Positions 47,100-58,848 of a stretch of 64,000 nt of DNA are shown here, one piece after another; the first letter of the stretch is position 1; the number at the start of each line of letters is the position of its first letter. This DNA is from Antedon mediterranea (Eukaryota; Echinodermata; Crinoidea; Comatulida; Antedonidae): contig NC_092673.1 in NCBI RefSeq assembly GCF_964355755.1, forward strand, positions 34,231,648 through 34,295,647, in the 5' to 3' direction. The translations under genes and the position numbers were made by a program. Under the pieces are notes generated by a model. That model was given only the letters and a program-made list of their open reading frames with translations. It had not been told where the DNA came from and made no database searches.

Positions 47100-47145
47100 A
47101 TTAGTAGTATAGTAGTAGTATAGTAGTAGTAGCAGTAACAGTATA
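47100..47145. repeat. TAG trinucleotide microsatellite
   Basis: ttagtagtatagtagtagta followed by tagtagtagtagcagtaaca; imperfect. Confidence 0.8.
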
Positions 47146-47189
47146 GCCAATATAACTTGTAAAGTAAAAATCAATAAACGGACAGTGTA

Positions 47190-47600
47190 TGGGGCCCTTA
47201 AAAAGTGTGAGGCTGAACTTGCAATTTACCAAACTCACTGAGCAGTGATTGATATTAAAATCAAATATAGTCATTTCTTATTCTTTTATGTACATTTAGT
47301 ATTTTTCAGAATACATGGGCCATAACTAAGAGGGTATTACCAAATGCATTAAGGCAGGCCAATGCAGAGGTTATGCGAGTTTACCTTATGCGTAGACTCC
47401 TTCAAGAAAGAAGAAAAGGAACAATAAAAAATGTGAGGCTGAACCTTGTGGTGGAACAGCAAATGAATCATGGATTTCGTGTGACATCTCTGGCAGGTGG
47501 CATCACCAAAACACCTGCACATCCCCCATGCATAGGCTTCTTCAGGAAGGAAAAAGGGAACCCTTAAAAAGTGCACTGAGAGTGCCAACGAATGGATATA
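47190..47600 (+). pseudogene. Repeated exon-like segment (LLQE..K..LKSVRLNL)
   Basis: After an atttttcag acceptor (47309) the frame NTWAITKRVLPNALRQANAE then VMRVYLMRRLLQERRKGTIK, NVRLNLVVEQQMNHGF runs to 47566. In another frame MHRLLQEGKREPLKSALRVP (about 47529-47588) repeats the same phrase, and a third piece, GPLKSVRLNLQFTKL, lies at about 47190-47235. Three diverged copies of one short coding unit in 400 bp suggest internal duplication. Family unknown. Confidence 0.45.
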
Positions 47601-47749
47601 TGTCCTCTCACATATCATACCACATAACGTGGCAGAGTAATTCAACAGCATAAATAAATTTCCCTTTAGCATAGTAACTACATAGTCTTTTTGGGTTTTC
47701 ATTGATGTCACCATTATACTCAGTTTAATTTACTGCATAGACTGCCTGC

Positions 47750-50700
47750 ATACTGTATATGGTTGAGATTCTGCTTATGTGACCACCTAACTTTAGGAAA
47801 CATAACATGATACAATTTAAAGGAAATGATTTATTCAATGTACTAGATCTTACAGTAGGTTTGTTACCTTTAAAAGAATAAGTTAACCTTCTTCGTAAGA
47901 TTGCTGAACTATCTAAATTGAAGAGTTGTGATGTTGAATGAATATCATTAGGTAAATTGACGTTGATGGAATATTAGAATTGAAGGATTCTACAGTACCA
48001 GCCAGAAAGTTTGATCTTGACTCAGGTTGATAAAGACAGCATGGAGAGAATGGAAGACAACCAAGGTTGTTAAAATTCTGCCTATTTGATCACATACCTT
48101 TAGGACACATTATCAAGTTCTCTTGAACTTGAATAAAAATTTATTGAGGTACAGGTACAGTAATACTAATCTGCCACCTCAATGGACCCTTGGAAGGAGC
48201 CACAAAATACCGGATATAGGTTTGTTCACGGTGATACTGATTTGATCCTGTTAACGAGATGAAGATAGAAAGTGGCAAGAGAGAATAGTGTACATGGCTG
48301 GTGAGATCCACCCTAGCCATGAACACTAGGTTTTGGAAAGCAAGGGAGGTGTACAGGCAAGTCGACTTTGGCAAGACAACAACAATAAGACCGCCAACGT
48401 TTTATTTGCTCACAATGGGGAAAGAATTGTCGTTTTTGACTTTTGCAGAACTAATGAGGACAAAGTCAACTACCAAGTAATTTGAAGCCATTGAAAATGG
48501 CTTTATTTTAACTCTAAACGAATCAATTACAAAAGTATTTGATATTCCACATTTAAGTTAAGTGACAAAGCCTAAAATCCTCATATGAAGAATGGAGCAA
48601 ATGATTAAATGCACAAGAAGATGAAGGCTATATAGTGTACTATATAACCTTTTATTAGAAATTGCCAAGTACAAGAAAACACTGAACATAATTTATTCAA
48701 TGCACTAAAACTTTGGTCACCATAGATCATTCCTACTAAAATCAACCTCTCTTAAAGATTACTTAGCATTAATCCAAGTTTGATATTCTTTTTTGTTGAT
48801 CCTATAAAAAATAATAACTCAAAATATATAAATTAAAAATATGTTTTGCAAATGCTCTATTCACATTCTAAAGCTGACAGGTGACCTTGTTTTCAATCTT
48901 CTTGACCTTTCACCATGTCGTTCCACTGTTTGTTCAAACCTGGCTTTTTCTTTCTTGGTAATTTGAGTGTTCTAATTTTGCATTGTGGTTGAGTTGAATT
49001 GCATGATCTATGTCCGATTGATTGATAAGCAAGTTGAGATATTAAACTGGTGTTTTCTTTTTTACTTCTTGTTCTCCAATATAAATATGGTCACAGTTTA
49101 ACAGGCCACTTTAATGCAGCCACAACTTTCCATTTTATCTTTTGGATTTAGTTATGTGGTATATAAAGTCTTTGTTTCGAGGGTTTCCATGAAAATAATA
49201 GAACACCGCTGAATCTTCTCAATTATTTCTTTTGTTTGAAGTTGCCTTTTGTAGGACTACCAAAGCACAATAATTACAAGGCTCATCGGATCTATTGATT
49301 TAAAAAAAAAATAAAATCATCTTCTCTACGTTTCAGCATCTTTGTATCTTATGTGCAAGAGTTACCATAGATGGTGAGTTACACTAATTGGATATCATGC
49401 GATTGTTGACTTCAAATAGTTATCCAGGTTAATTTCCATAATTTTATTGGTCTGTACAGGTTGACATTAGTTGTTAGTCAATGATTCTTCAAATCTTTCT
49501 CAAATATAGGTTTGATGATGACTGCCACTGATGTAATCACTTGTTATTCCATAATGTTCTAGCCATTCCATAAACTTGTTTGTGATAATAAGAGTCTTCT
49601 TGTTGCATCACTGCTGTCAACAACACACAGGTGATGTTAGACCAGACTAAAAATAACAGCACCAGTCTACTTGAGAAAGCAAAGAGCATTCGCGAAACAT
49701 AGTTATAAGGTACTATATTTTTGTACTTAAATTCTTTATTTTGTATTAGATTTAAAAAAAAGATCAAACTTAGGGTATCGTTAAGCAATATCTACGGAGG
49801 TTGATTTTAGTAGGAATGATCTACAGTAATTCAAGTTCTAATGCATCAAAAAAATAATGTACAGGTAATTTTTATTCTCAACCTAAAAAGACAAATACCT
49901 TTTTTATGTATTTTTCAGTGAATCGTTTAGTCACTTGATTTATTTAATAAACTTACTGAATTTACTGGAGTAAACCTTCTATTAGAAATTGCTAAACTAC
50001 CACAATTGGAAGAACGTCGCAAATACAATTGCAAATCGCAAATACCATGAAAATGTCAAAAAAAAAAGAAAAAGCTAAAGGAGCAATCAGTTTGTAATAT
50101 CCGTAAAATGCATTTCCAAAATACCTAAAATATTCGATTCAGACACGAATGATGAAATGTTTAATCACTGAATGGAAATGATTTATTCAATGAACTACAA
50201 TTTACTGGAAGTAAACCTTCTACAGTCGACCTTCTCATTTACACACTTCTCAATTACGAACCTTCTATTTTACGAACGCCGTTCGAACGATGACGTCATC
50301 AGTAATATAATAAAACTTTTACGTACCTACTAATTTATTATCTTCTTAATTTATTAAACTACCCCAAAACAATTATTTCATAAATAAAGCAAAGCTTATT
50401 AAAAACGATCCACGATTTATTTATAGTTTAAAAGTTGTCTATTCTTAGGCCGTTAGCTAGGCCGTTTAGCTAGGCCTAGGCCGTTTAGTCTAGGCTTAAG
50501 CTAGAGATCATCATCCCCACTGCTGGAGTGCATGGAGAGCACCCTGCACGTGTTTTTGAAAAAAACAAAAGTTGATCGCGAACTGCAAAAAAGGCTAGCT
50601 ACGATGACCATACTATCAATTTAGTTTGGTTTGTGCATGTGTTTACGATATAAAAAAACACTTGACTCTTATTTATTAACATTTTAAAACTTTAATGTCA

Positions 50701-51120
50701 GTCGTCGCGTAGCCATTTTTCTGGGAATTCCATTTTACTTGCATAGTTGTCAAACACCACACATACATAGTAGCTTAAAAATGTAAATATTTGCGGTCCA
50801 GAACGGATTTTATATTATTACTTTAGGAACAAGTTCGTAAATTACAGTTTGTGTCAAAATATGCATAATAAAAAGTAAACGATTGAATTTTGGTACAGAG
50901 AATGTGTGTAACATAACAAAAAGCAGAAATATCAATCTTTTTGGCATTTAAGGTGTTAATTTACATGTTAAATTTAATTGTTTTATACTGTATTAATATT
51001 TTTAATACTGTTTGTTCTTTATAGTGTACTATACACAGTAAGTTTTACATAGGGCATTTTGTTTGGACATGTTTTTACCACTGATTTAATAGAGGGCGCT
51101 TTTTTCCGAACCTTCTTCTT
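47750..51120. repeat. Decayed module copies, no intact gene
   Basis: The 'gattctgc(c/t)tat(t/g)tgaccac' and 'acaaatacctttt...tatgtatttttcagtgaatcgttta(a/g)tcactgg' phrases recur at 47765, 48075, 49880, 50155 and elsewhere. The 'caccatagatcattcctac' phrase at 48720 recurs at 59856. No frame longer than about 80 codons has protein character. AGGCCGTTTAG repeats lie at 50450-50495. Confidence 0.6.
50223..50845. mobile_element. Pogo/Tigger-like end and possible partner
   Basis: cagtcgaccttctcatttac follows TA at 50221-50222 and interrupts the 'taaaccttcta' phrase of the module family. It is followed by cacttctcaattacgaacct, resembling pogo/Tigger termini. A possible opposite end, gttcgtaaattacag, lies at about 50830-50845. 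Neither the full inverted repeat nor the second TA is certain. Confidence 0.35.
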
Positions 51121-51121
51121 C

Positions 51122-51800
51122 AACTGATCCAAATGCCGCAGAGGTACCAACACTGTTGCACAGAACAACACAGAAGAGAAGAATATCTACTGTATGCCTC
51201 CCAGAAAAAGCAACCTTGACAACTAATGTCTGTGGAGAAGCTCCTGTAGTAAAGAAATTATGAGATATTCTTCCCAGAAGAATATCTGCTTATTAACGGA
51301 AGAGATTGAGTCTGATAAAGAAAGTTGTCACTGATAAGAAGTGAACACAGTAGTGTACAGGTAATTTTTATTCTCAACCTAAAAAGACAAATACCTTTGA
51401 AGGTAAGAATCCTGTAGTAAAGAAATTATGAGATATTCTTCCCAGAAGAATATCTGCTTATTAACGGAAGAGATTGAGTCTGATAAAGAAAGTTGTCACT
51501 GATAAGAAGTGAACACAGAAGTGTTGGAAAGGTTCTCAATAGACTTTACATCTAAACATTTGGGATGCAGTATTTGAATTGGACATTGAGCCTTTTCAAT
51601 AATAATTGGGATGTAGTATTTAGACTGGAGATAGAGTCCGATAAAACAAGTTATTACTGTATATTATTATTTCTTGATGTGGCAGAAAAATTGCAAGCGT
51701 TTTTGGAAGAAATTTCTTTAAGAAAGCACAATGAAATGTGACAACGTTTCTGAGATATTGTTTGAAGTAGAGAGAGAAATCTCGACAAAAAAGACATGGT
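51122..51800. repeat. Segmental duplicate, copy 1 (partner 53742-54250)
   Basis: aactgatccaaatgc-gcagaggtaccaacactg, then gaagagaagaatatctactg, ctcctgtagtaaagaaatta and gatgtggcagaaaaattgca occur in the same order at 53742-54250 with very high identity. Here the stretch about 51247-51349 is additionally duplicated at 51411-51514. One frame in the partner reads DPNAAEVPTLLHRTTQKRRI then VCLPEKATLTTNVCGEAPVV before a stop. Confidence 0.8.
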
Positions 51801-52126
51801 AATAGCTTACTTAGAAAAATTATTACATTCATATGCTAAGTCGGGAAGATGAGAAAGACAATAATATCAAAGGTACTTCACTTGTCATGATTGTATATGA
51901 ATATATATTTTTTCATATAGAATCAACACAGCAACAATCATTATATTCGACAGGTCGTCATCAACGAACTAGAGGCGTGCTCCATGATAGTTTTACAAAC
52001 TATTGTTATTTTTTTTAGGCAGGAAAATGCTTCCAAACCCCAAAAATTATTATTTATATGTTTTCTGTTACAGGCAAAGCATGCTTCTGCCTTTTAAGGA
52101 AGCTTCAGAATTTGACTACAATAGCA

Positions 52127-52310
52127 ATGTAGATTACCTTATAGTTTCGTCGTGCTCTGCTGTACATAACAGCGACATGATGAAAGTAGCAGACATATTA
52201 CAATGGAATGGCTTCACGTATATTAGAATGAAGCCAACAAAAGACAATCAAACAATAATGAAGTATGTCAAAAGACGCAAACACGTTATTGTAGTTCAAA
52301 ATTTATTAGT
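52127..52310 (+). pseudogene. VADILQWNGF module
   Basis: The frame SSCSAVHNSDMMKVADILQW to KRRKHVIVVQNLLV is open but joined downstream to unrelated sequence (LERFSIDF), so its end is lost. Confidence 0.5.
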
Positions 52311-53741
52311 GTTGGAAAGGTTCTCAATAGACTTTACATCTTTTCAATAATATTTGGGATGTAGTATTTAGACTGGAGATAAGAGTCCGATAAAGCAAGT
52401 TTTTCGGTTTACCTTTTGTTAAAATGCTGTTTTTAATTGAATGTAGGAGACATAATGAAAATAATTTCTTTTAATGCACAAGATTGTAATAAAGGTTGTT
52501 GCAAAATATTTAGCAAAGAGATTGCTGTGAATAATATTAAATATGATTAATTAATTACAATGGAATGGCTTCACGTGTAATGAAGCCAACAAAAGACTTT
52601 ACATCTAAACATTTGGGATGCAGTATTTGAATTGGACAAAAATTCACACAAAAGAGATTGACTGTGAATAATATTAAATATGCATATTATGGAATGTAAA
52701 ATATTTGTATTATATTAAAAGTTCTACTTAATATTGAGATGATAAAAAAAAGTAGCACTTTGGTTACAGTTCCTCCTGTTTGATCATTTAGCTGTAGGAA
52801 ACATAATAATATGAAGAACTAATGATGTATTCCATGCACCAGAAGATAAAGGATATATACTGTATTATTTATTTATTCGGCATGACTAAAAGCTTTATAA
52901 GTGAACACAGAAGTGTTGAGAAGGTTTACTTCATCAGAATTCAACAGACTTTACATCCAAAGGTTCCATTTCTTTCCACAGTTTCAGTCAGTGCTTGATC
53001 ATGGTGCAAAATGATTTAATAATTTGCTACCCAACCTAAGCAGATGCGATAAAGGAGTTGAAGAGGAAGCAAAGACTTTTAATAATTTGTTTAACTGTAA
53101 TGTTTGCACTGGTTATTATCCCATTTTGGTTAAGATTCTTCCTATTTGACCACAATGACATATTATAGAATGTAAAATATTTGTATTATATTAAAAGTTC
53201 TACTTAAGATAAAAAAAAAAGTAACTGTATTTTTATTCTCAACCTAAAAAGACAAATACCTTTTTATATGTATTTTTCACAGAATCGTTTAATCACTGGA
53301 AATGATTTATTTAATAAACTTACTGAAAGTTAAGTTTACCTTCTATTAGAGATTGCTGAAATATCTAATTTGAAGGATGCTACTGAGAGCTTCAAGAGAA
53401 GTATTACTGATGTTAGAAAATCACTCAATGGCTGTGCAGGATATCAATGGTTAAGATTCTGCCTATTTGACCATCTAACCTTAGGGGACATTACAAGACC
53501 AAACTGCAAAGCAAATGATTTATTTAATGCACTAGAAATTGGGTAAACCTTCTTTTAGAGACTACTAAACTATCTAAATTGAAGGGTGCATTCAAACATT
53601 GTACAGAACATAATATCTGTAAAGATAAAGGTTACATTGACAGTTCATCTTTTATTAGACATTGCTAAACTGACAAAATTAAAGACTGCTACAGATCTTT
53701 TAACAAAAATATGAGGATTACAACAGTAACACACTTTGAAT

Positions 53742-54312
53742 TATCAACTGATCCAAATGCAGCAGAGGTACCAACACTGTTGCACAGAACAACACAGAAG
53801 AGAAGAATATCTACTGTATGCCTCCCAGAAAAAGCAACCTTGACAACTAATGTCTGTGGAGAAGCTCCTGTAGTAAAGAAATTATGAGATATTCTTCCCA
53901 GAAGAATATCTGCTTATTAACGGAAGAGATTGAGTCTGATAAAGAAAGTTGTCACTGATAAGAAGTGAACACAGAAGTCTTGGAAAGGTTCTCAATAGAC
54001 TTTACATCTAAACATTTGGGATGCAGTATTTGAATTGGACATTGAGCCTTTTCAATAATATTTGGGATGTAGTATTTAGACTGGAGATAGAGTCCGATAA
54101 AACAAGTTATTACTGTATATTATTATTTCTTGATGTGGCAGAAAAATTGCAAGCGTTTTTGGAAGAAAATACTGAAAGAAAGCACAATGAAATGTGACAA
54201 CGTTTCTGAGATATTGTTTGAAGTAGAGAGAGAAATCTCGACAAAAAAGACAGTTTCGTCGTGCTTTGCTGTACATAACAGCGACACGATGAAAGTAGCA
54301 GACATATTACAT
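53742..54312. repeat. Segmental duplicate, copy 2, ending in a VADIL fragment
   Basis: It matches 51122-51790 and continues through the gatgtggcagaaaaattgca block into cgacaaaaaagacagtttcg and a VADILQ fragment (54250-54312) cut off by unrelated sequence. The open frame KILKESTMKCDNVSEILFEV then EREISTKKTVSSCFAVHNSD, TMKVADIL shows that the two modules can be read through together. Confidence 0.75.
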
Positions 54313-54708
54313 ATTGTGATTGGTCAATTTGATCTATTTCATTGATTGGTCAATGCAAGAAACTTCAATGACAAAAACTTCAATTCAGAAAAAAAAACTC
54401 TCATTCTAGTCACACCTACTACAGTAGTACTACATTAATACACAGAGAATACTGGAGTAGACTCAAGGATATGGCAGATAAGATATTTCTGTTGTATTTT
54501 TTAATTGTTGTAAATTAATTATAACCTACTGTAGCTAAACTTTAATGAAGATTAGCTACTGTAGGTTAGTTTAACTAATAAGCAAACCATTAAATACTTT
54601 GAATAAAGTTTGGGTACTGTACCTAAATTTGGGCATGTTATAAGTGTTTAAAAATGAAAAACAATTTTATTTTATACTGTTTTTATTTTTTTACCACTAG
54701 CCTAAATC

Positions 54709-54900
54709 AACATTTCTTAGTGAAGAAGAGATTGAGATGGATAGCAGTAGTAGTGTTAGTGACGACAGCAGATCCGATTCAGAGTCCGATAGTGGTAGCG
54801 ATATGTTTGGCAGTAGCAGTAGCAGTGATGTAGACGACAATATTAATAAGCTACATTTTTTAACAATTTCATCAATAGAATTGTCAAAAATGTTGTAAAT
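54709..54900 (+). CDS. Acidic serine-rich exon, possible upstream exon of the recombinase
   Basis: After a ttttttaccactag acceptor the frame reads PKSTFLSEEEIEMDSSSSVS, DDSRSDSESDSGSDMFGSSS, then DVDDNIN and a TAA at about 54895. Strongly acidic and serine-rich. No clear donor was found, so linkage to the zinc-finger exon 0.4 kb downstream is uncertain. Confidence 0.4.
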
Positions 54901-55288
54901 GTATGTTAATAATCGCATTATTGACGCATTGATCCATTATTTTAACATTTTTTACTTTACACTTTATACTATTCCGTAAATGTCCTACAAAATACAATTA
55001 GGGGCGCAGCTTATTCAATCGATAATTTTATATTTCTAATAATTATTGGAGAGCGACGCTAATTAGGTCATTAACAGTATACATTGTCGATGTAATGAAT
55101 AATGGTTATACTAATAATTGATAGGGTTGGTTTGTTGGGACTTGATAGGGCTTGGGTGGTATTTAGTAAGACCTAGAACAGTGGAGAGAGTGAAACTCGA
55201 ATTGTGCAGATGTTAAATTATAAAATCATAACTTTATTGTCACTGTATTATTTCAACTCAAATGTTATTTATTTTCTAAATTCACCAG

Positions 55289-55544
55289 GAGCCCAAGAAG
55301 GGTAAAAAACGCACAAGACAATGCCCTTTGCCAAAGTGTAAAGCCAAGGTTCAGCAACTTGTACGGCATCTAATGAGCAGAAAGCATGGTTTATTACGAG
55401 AAGATGCAATGGAAATTGCAGATGAAGGCAGTCTCAAGTTGAAACGCGACAAGTCAGAACTCGACTCTTGTCCGTTTCCGGGATGCAGCATGAAAAGAGC
55501 AAGAGTTGGAAGGCATCTCACTCAATTTCACAAAATTGATAAAG
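55289..55544 (+). CDS. Zinc-finger exon of the tyrosine recombinase
   Basis: Both C2H2-like fingers are intact (CPLPKCKAKVQQLVRHLMSR and CPFPGCSMKRARVGRHLTQF) and, unlike the copies at 40.6, 41.3, 61.7 and 62.2 kb, both splice sites are present. It differs from those copies at many positions while they are nearly identical to each other. Confidence 0.75.
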
Positions 55545-56104
55545 GTATGTTGTATTAATTTTGATTAGTCTTTCAATCCTTTATTCAATAGATCATTATT
55601 AAGAAATATTGAGAACTAAGTAATAGAGGGTGCAATTTAATTCTTGTGCACACTTTAAAATTTACCATGTTCAGATCCCAAATCATTGAATTGCGTTGAG
55701 TTACCAAATCGTTGAAGTTGAGAATAATGATGTTGATTGAGCCGGACTGTTAATATTTACACATTTTAAGCGACCGTTCTTGGTTTTTTAGTTCTTTTGA
55801 GTGTTGCTAGGACACGCTTACGTGAAAATGGCTATAATCATTAAACTATAAATATTAAATGACAATAGTCATTATTTTAAACTGCATCATACATTAATGT
55901 TATTTGTTGTAGAATCTGTTAAAAATTCTTTCAATAAGTTTAGTTGTCCAGTGGCAATATTTCACTCCACGAACATCCTTAAACAGAATATACAAAATTT
56001 GGATTTTCTGATAATAATTCATTAGGATACTGGTGTATTGACCATTCTGTTTCCATTTTAATTTCTTCTTACTCTAGCCATTAACATTAATTACAATTAA
56101 TGTA

Positions 56105-56215
56105 TGATTAGTGGCTAAGGTGCTCACCTTTCAATCCCAGGGTCCAGTTCAGAAAAGGTGGCTATTTGGCTTTCCTTGGCCATGTGCCTAAATAAATATT
56201 TAAAAAATAATGGAA
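56105..56215 (+). repeat. tRNA-derived SINE-like fragment in the recombinase intron
   Basis: gtggctaaggtgctcacctt resembles a tRNA A-box region and gggtccagttcagaaa an altered B-box; a ccttggccatgtgcctaaat stretch and an A-rich end follow. It is short and decayed; a chance match is possible. Confidence 0.35.
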
Positions 56216-56315
56216 TAAAATATTGAGAAATCTAATAAAAACAATAATTACTAAAGATTTATTCTTATTGTACAACAAATTAAACATTTTGTATGATGTT
56301 TTTTTGTTCTTTCAG

Positions 56316-57413
56316 CTAAATCATTATCGGAAGAAGAAGCGCCTTCTACATATAAACGAGTCGCCCTATACGATAGCTTCAAGAGGTTTAAGAAATACCT
56401 AACCAACATGGTCGGAGGACTCCTAGAGGAGGAGAACGCTCAGCAACATATTGTTCGCCTCCACAGGCTTTCCTCACTTGTTGGTGGTTTGGACGGTATG
56501 GTAAATGCTGACAAAATGCGCGAGTGTTTTACAAATTTACATGTAAAGTCACTAGATGGAAAGAAACCGATATCGGTTTCAACTACACTAGTGTACATTG
56601 GTTCATATAGAAGGTTAGCCAAAGTTGCTACTTTTCAGGATTTTGCCACTGGCCTTTTGCTGCAGACCGAGAAATGGAACTCGGCTCTTGGTCGGCAGAA
56701 AAGGGTTCGGCACGCAGAGGTGGTTGCAACTGATATGCAGGAAAGGCTTCGTCATGACGAATTCCACCTGCTTACCAGTAGCAACAACCCTGCAAAAGTC
56801 CAGGCTTTAGAAATTCTGCGCAAGTCTGAGGAAGAAGAGTCGGAATTTGTACGAGTCAGAGATTATATAATGATGCTGCTCGTATTAAATTCCGGCCAAC
56901 GCAGCGGTTGTCTAAAGAATCTCACTTGCAAAAAGATTCTAAATGCCGAGAAAAGAGGAACCCAGTGGATGATCCTAGCAGCTAGACACAAGACTACGTC
57001 TACTGGACGATGATTATCGGTTGGCTGAGAAATTTATCCAATGGATTCGGCCGTGTGTTAATGACGAATGCGAGACGCGTTACGCCTTCACTAATTTTGT
57101 GGATGGCAAACAACTCTCAAGTTCTGTCATTAGCAAACGGCTGAAAACGGTTTGGATAAGTGCAGGCAACAGGAGTACGTTTAGCTGCACGAGGTTGCGT
57201 AAATTTTACACAACTTCGTTGAGGAGACGGGACCCTACTCTAAGGGAAACTTTGGCCTCCCACTTAACCCACAAAGCAAATACAGCTGATCGATTTTACG
57301 AACTACAGCAGAGCGTAGATAATAGCCTAAACGTAGCCCGTCATCTACGCTCACTAATATCACTATCGGATCGGATCTGCGGCTACTCTCACTCCATTCT
57401 GAATGTTATTTAA
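56316..57413 (+). pseudogene. Catalytic exon of the tyrosine recombinase
   Basis: Frame 1 runs from 56316 to TGA at 57011-57013; frame 2 takes over at about 57000 and ends at 57413. Frame 1 contains a SAM-like N-terminal helical region (about residues 86-250) and Arg-I; frame 2 contains Arg-II, the LASHLTHK box and the Tyr nucleophile. A single extra base (or two missing) between 56990 and 57010 explains the break; an assembly error is equally possible. Confidence 0.8.
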
Positions 57414-57714
57414 GTTCCTCTTCATTAAGAAATGCTGATTAAAACAGTTTTTAAAAAAACAGTTGTTTGTTTGTTTTTTTAATATAAAGTGTAAATTATA
57501 CAAAATAGGATAGTGTTAATTGCATTTGGTTAAGACGATTGTGCCGTAAAAAATGTTACATAATGGATCAATGCGTTTAATAATGCAATTATTAAAACAT
57601 AGATTTTCAACATTTTTTTTACGACAATTCTATTGATGAAAATGCAATTACTCTTTCTAATGTTAAAAAATGTACCTTATTGTTGTCGTTTGAATATGTA
57701 TCACTTGAATCAAA

Positions 57715-57742
57715 AGGGGGTGGTGGGGGGGGGGGGTATGGA
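57715..57742. repeat. G-rich homopolymer run
   Basis: gggggtggtgggggggggggggt; a G-quadruplex-prone run downstream of the recombinase stop and upstream of a gaataaatta signal at about 57818. Confidence 0.8.
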
Positions 57743-57828
57743 GGGATGTTCAAACATATAAAAAAAAATTTCCTTCATACCTCCCCTTTAAACATTGGTT
57801 TTTGTATTTTTGTATAATGAATAAATTA

Positions 57829-58262
57829 CTGAAAATGCTTCGGTATCTAACAGTATTTAATATCGACAATATAGATATAATGAGACTGGTAACGACGTGA
57901 CATGTTGTTGATGATTAATTTGATGATGATTTGATGATAATAATAATAATAGACTTGCATCATTTCAATGTTTGTTATTAAATATATATTTTTTTATATA
58001 TTTAAAACCAACCTTTATTTAACGCTACAGATGTTTGACCTGGAAAATTAAAAGGTTGTCACGGGAAAACAGCGATTATTTTATTCTAGTTGCTTTACTA
58101 CAAGTTGTTATAATTCATTTCAACCTCAACTGAGTCCAATGTCTTTTGAAAATGCTTCGGTATCCCTAACAGTATTTAATATCAACAGTATAGATATAAT
58201 GATCAGACTGGTAACGACGTGACATGTTTGTTGATGATTAATTTGATGATGATTTGAATGCA
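57829..58262. repeat. Pair of about 120-bp direct repeats
   Basis: gaaaatgcttcggtatc, taacagtatttaatatc, atagatataatga, cagactggtaacgacgtgac and gttgatgattaatttgatga occur at 57831-57950 and again at 58149-58256, differing by a few substitutions and short indels. They follow the tyrosine recombinase reading frame. Confidence 0.85.
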
Positions 58263-58389
58263 GATGGCACGATATATTTTAAAAGCACCGGCGTATACAC
58301 CCAAAGTGGCTTTAAATGAAAATTTAGGATGGATACCCTTAACCGTATCTCATAACATATTACAAACTAAAATTCTTTGAACGTATAGT

Positions 58390-58848
58390 CGGGTTGAATG
58401 AGAAACGATGGCCCAACCTGTATTGTACAAGACTAATGCTTAATTACAACACAAAAGAATTACGGTTTAAATTCCATAGTTGTGTACGAACCACTTTCTG
58501 TAGATTTGTTATTAAAAATTGCACTATGGAGAATTTGTTTAATTTACTGAAACAAAATATTTTAGATAACGTAATATTAATCAATGGTCTAGGACCTTGT
58601 ATCTAAATCGACGCTATCTTTTTATGCAAAGTTAAAATCAAAGCCGGATCTTGAACAATTTTAACTTGATAAAACAAATTTTAATGGTGCCCGTCTTAAA
58701 TTTCAAGCCCGTTCCAATTCTCTACCTTTAAATTTTAAATTAAGTAAATGGACCGTGGATAATGATGGTCTCTGTTCATTATGCAACTTTGGAGATATAG
58801 AGGACATATCTCATTTTTTAATTAGTTTTTTAGTAGTTTTTAAGAGAA
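58390..58848 (+). mobile_element. LINE C-terminal fragment
   Basis: TLSFYAKLKSKPDLEQF, stop, LDKTNFNGARLKFQARSNSL, PLNFKLSKWTVDND and GLCSLCNFGDIEDISHFLI show the Cys-Cys-His end of a non-LTR retrotransposon protein (CxxC...EDISHFL). One in-frame stop and a frameshift break it. The final Cys of the motif is missing. Confidence 0.7.

Larger units (their letters stand above)
55289..57413 (+). pseudogene. Zinc-finger tyrosine recombinase (Crypton-like), one frameshift
   Basis: Exon A (55289-55544) follows ttttctaaattcaccag and carries two fingers: C12, C17, H27, H33 and C61, C66, H76, H81. It ends at AAAG|GTATGT; exon B starts after gttctttcag at 56316 and the phase-1 junction reads on in frame. 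The recombinase domain follows: R in NSGQRSGCLKNL (about residue 281), K in AARHKTTSTG (311), then after a +1 frameshift near 57000-57010 DDDYRLAEKFIQWIRP, SCTRLRKFYTTSLRR (R present, expected His is Thr), LASHLTHKA and the nucleophile Y in TADRFYEL (codon 57297-57299). It ends at 57413. The layout fits Crypton-type YR proteins with N-terminal C2H2-like fingers. Apart from one shift it is the best-preserved copy in the window. Confidence 0.82.
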
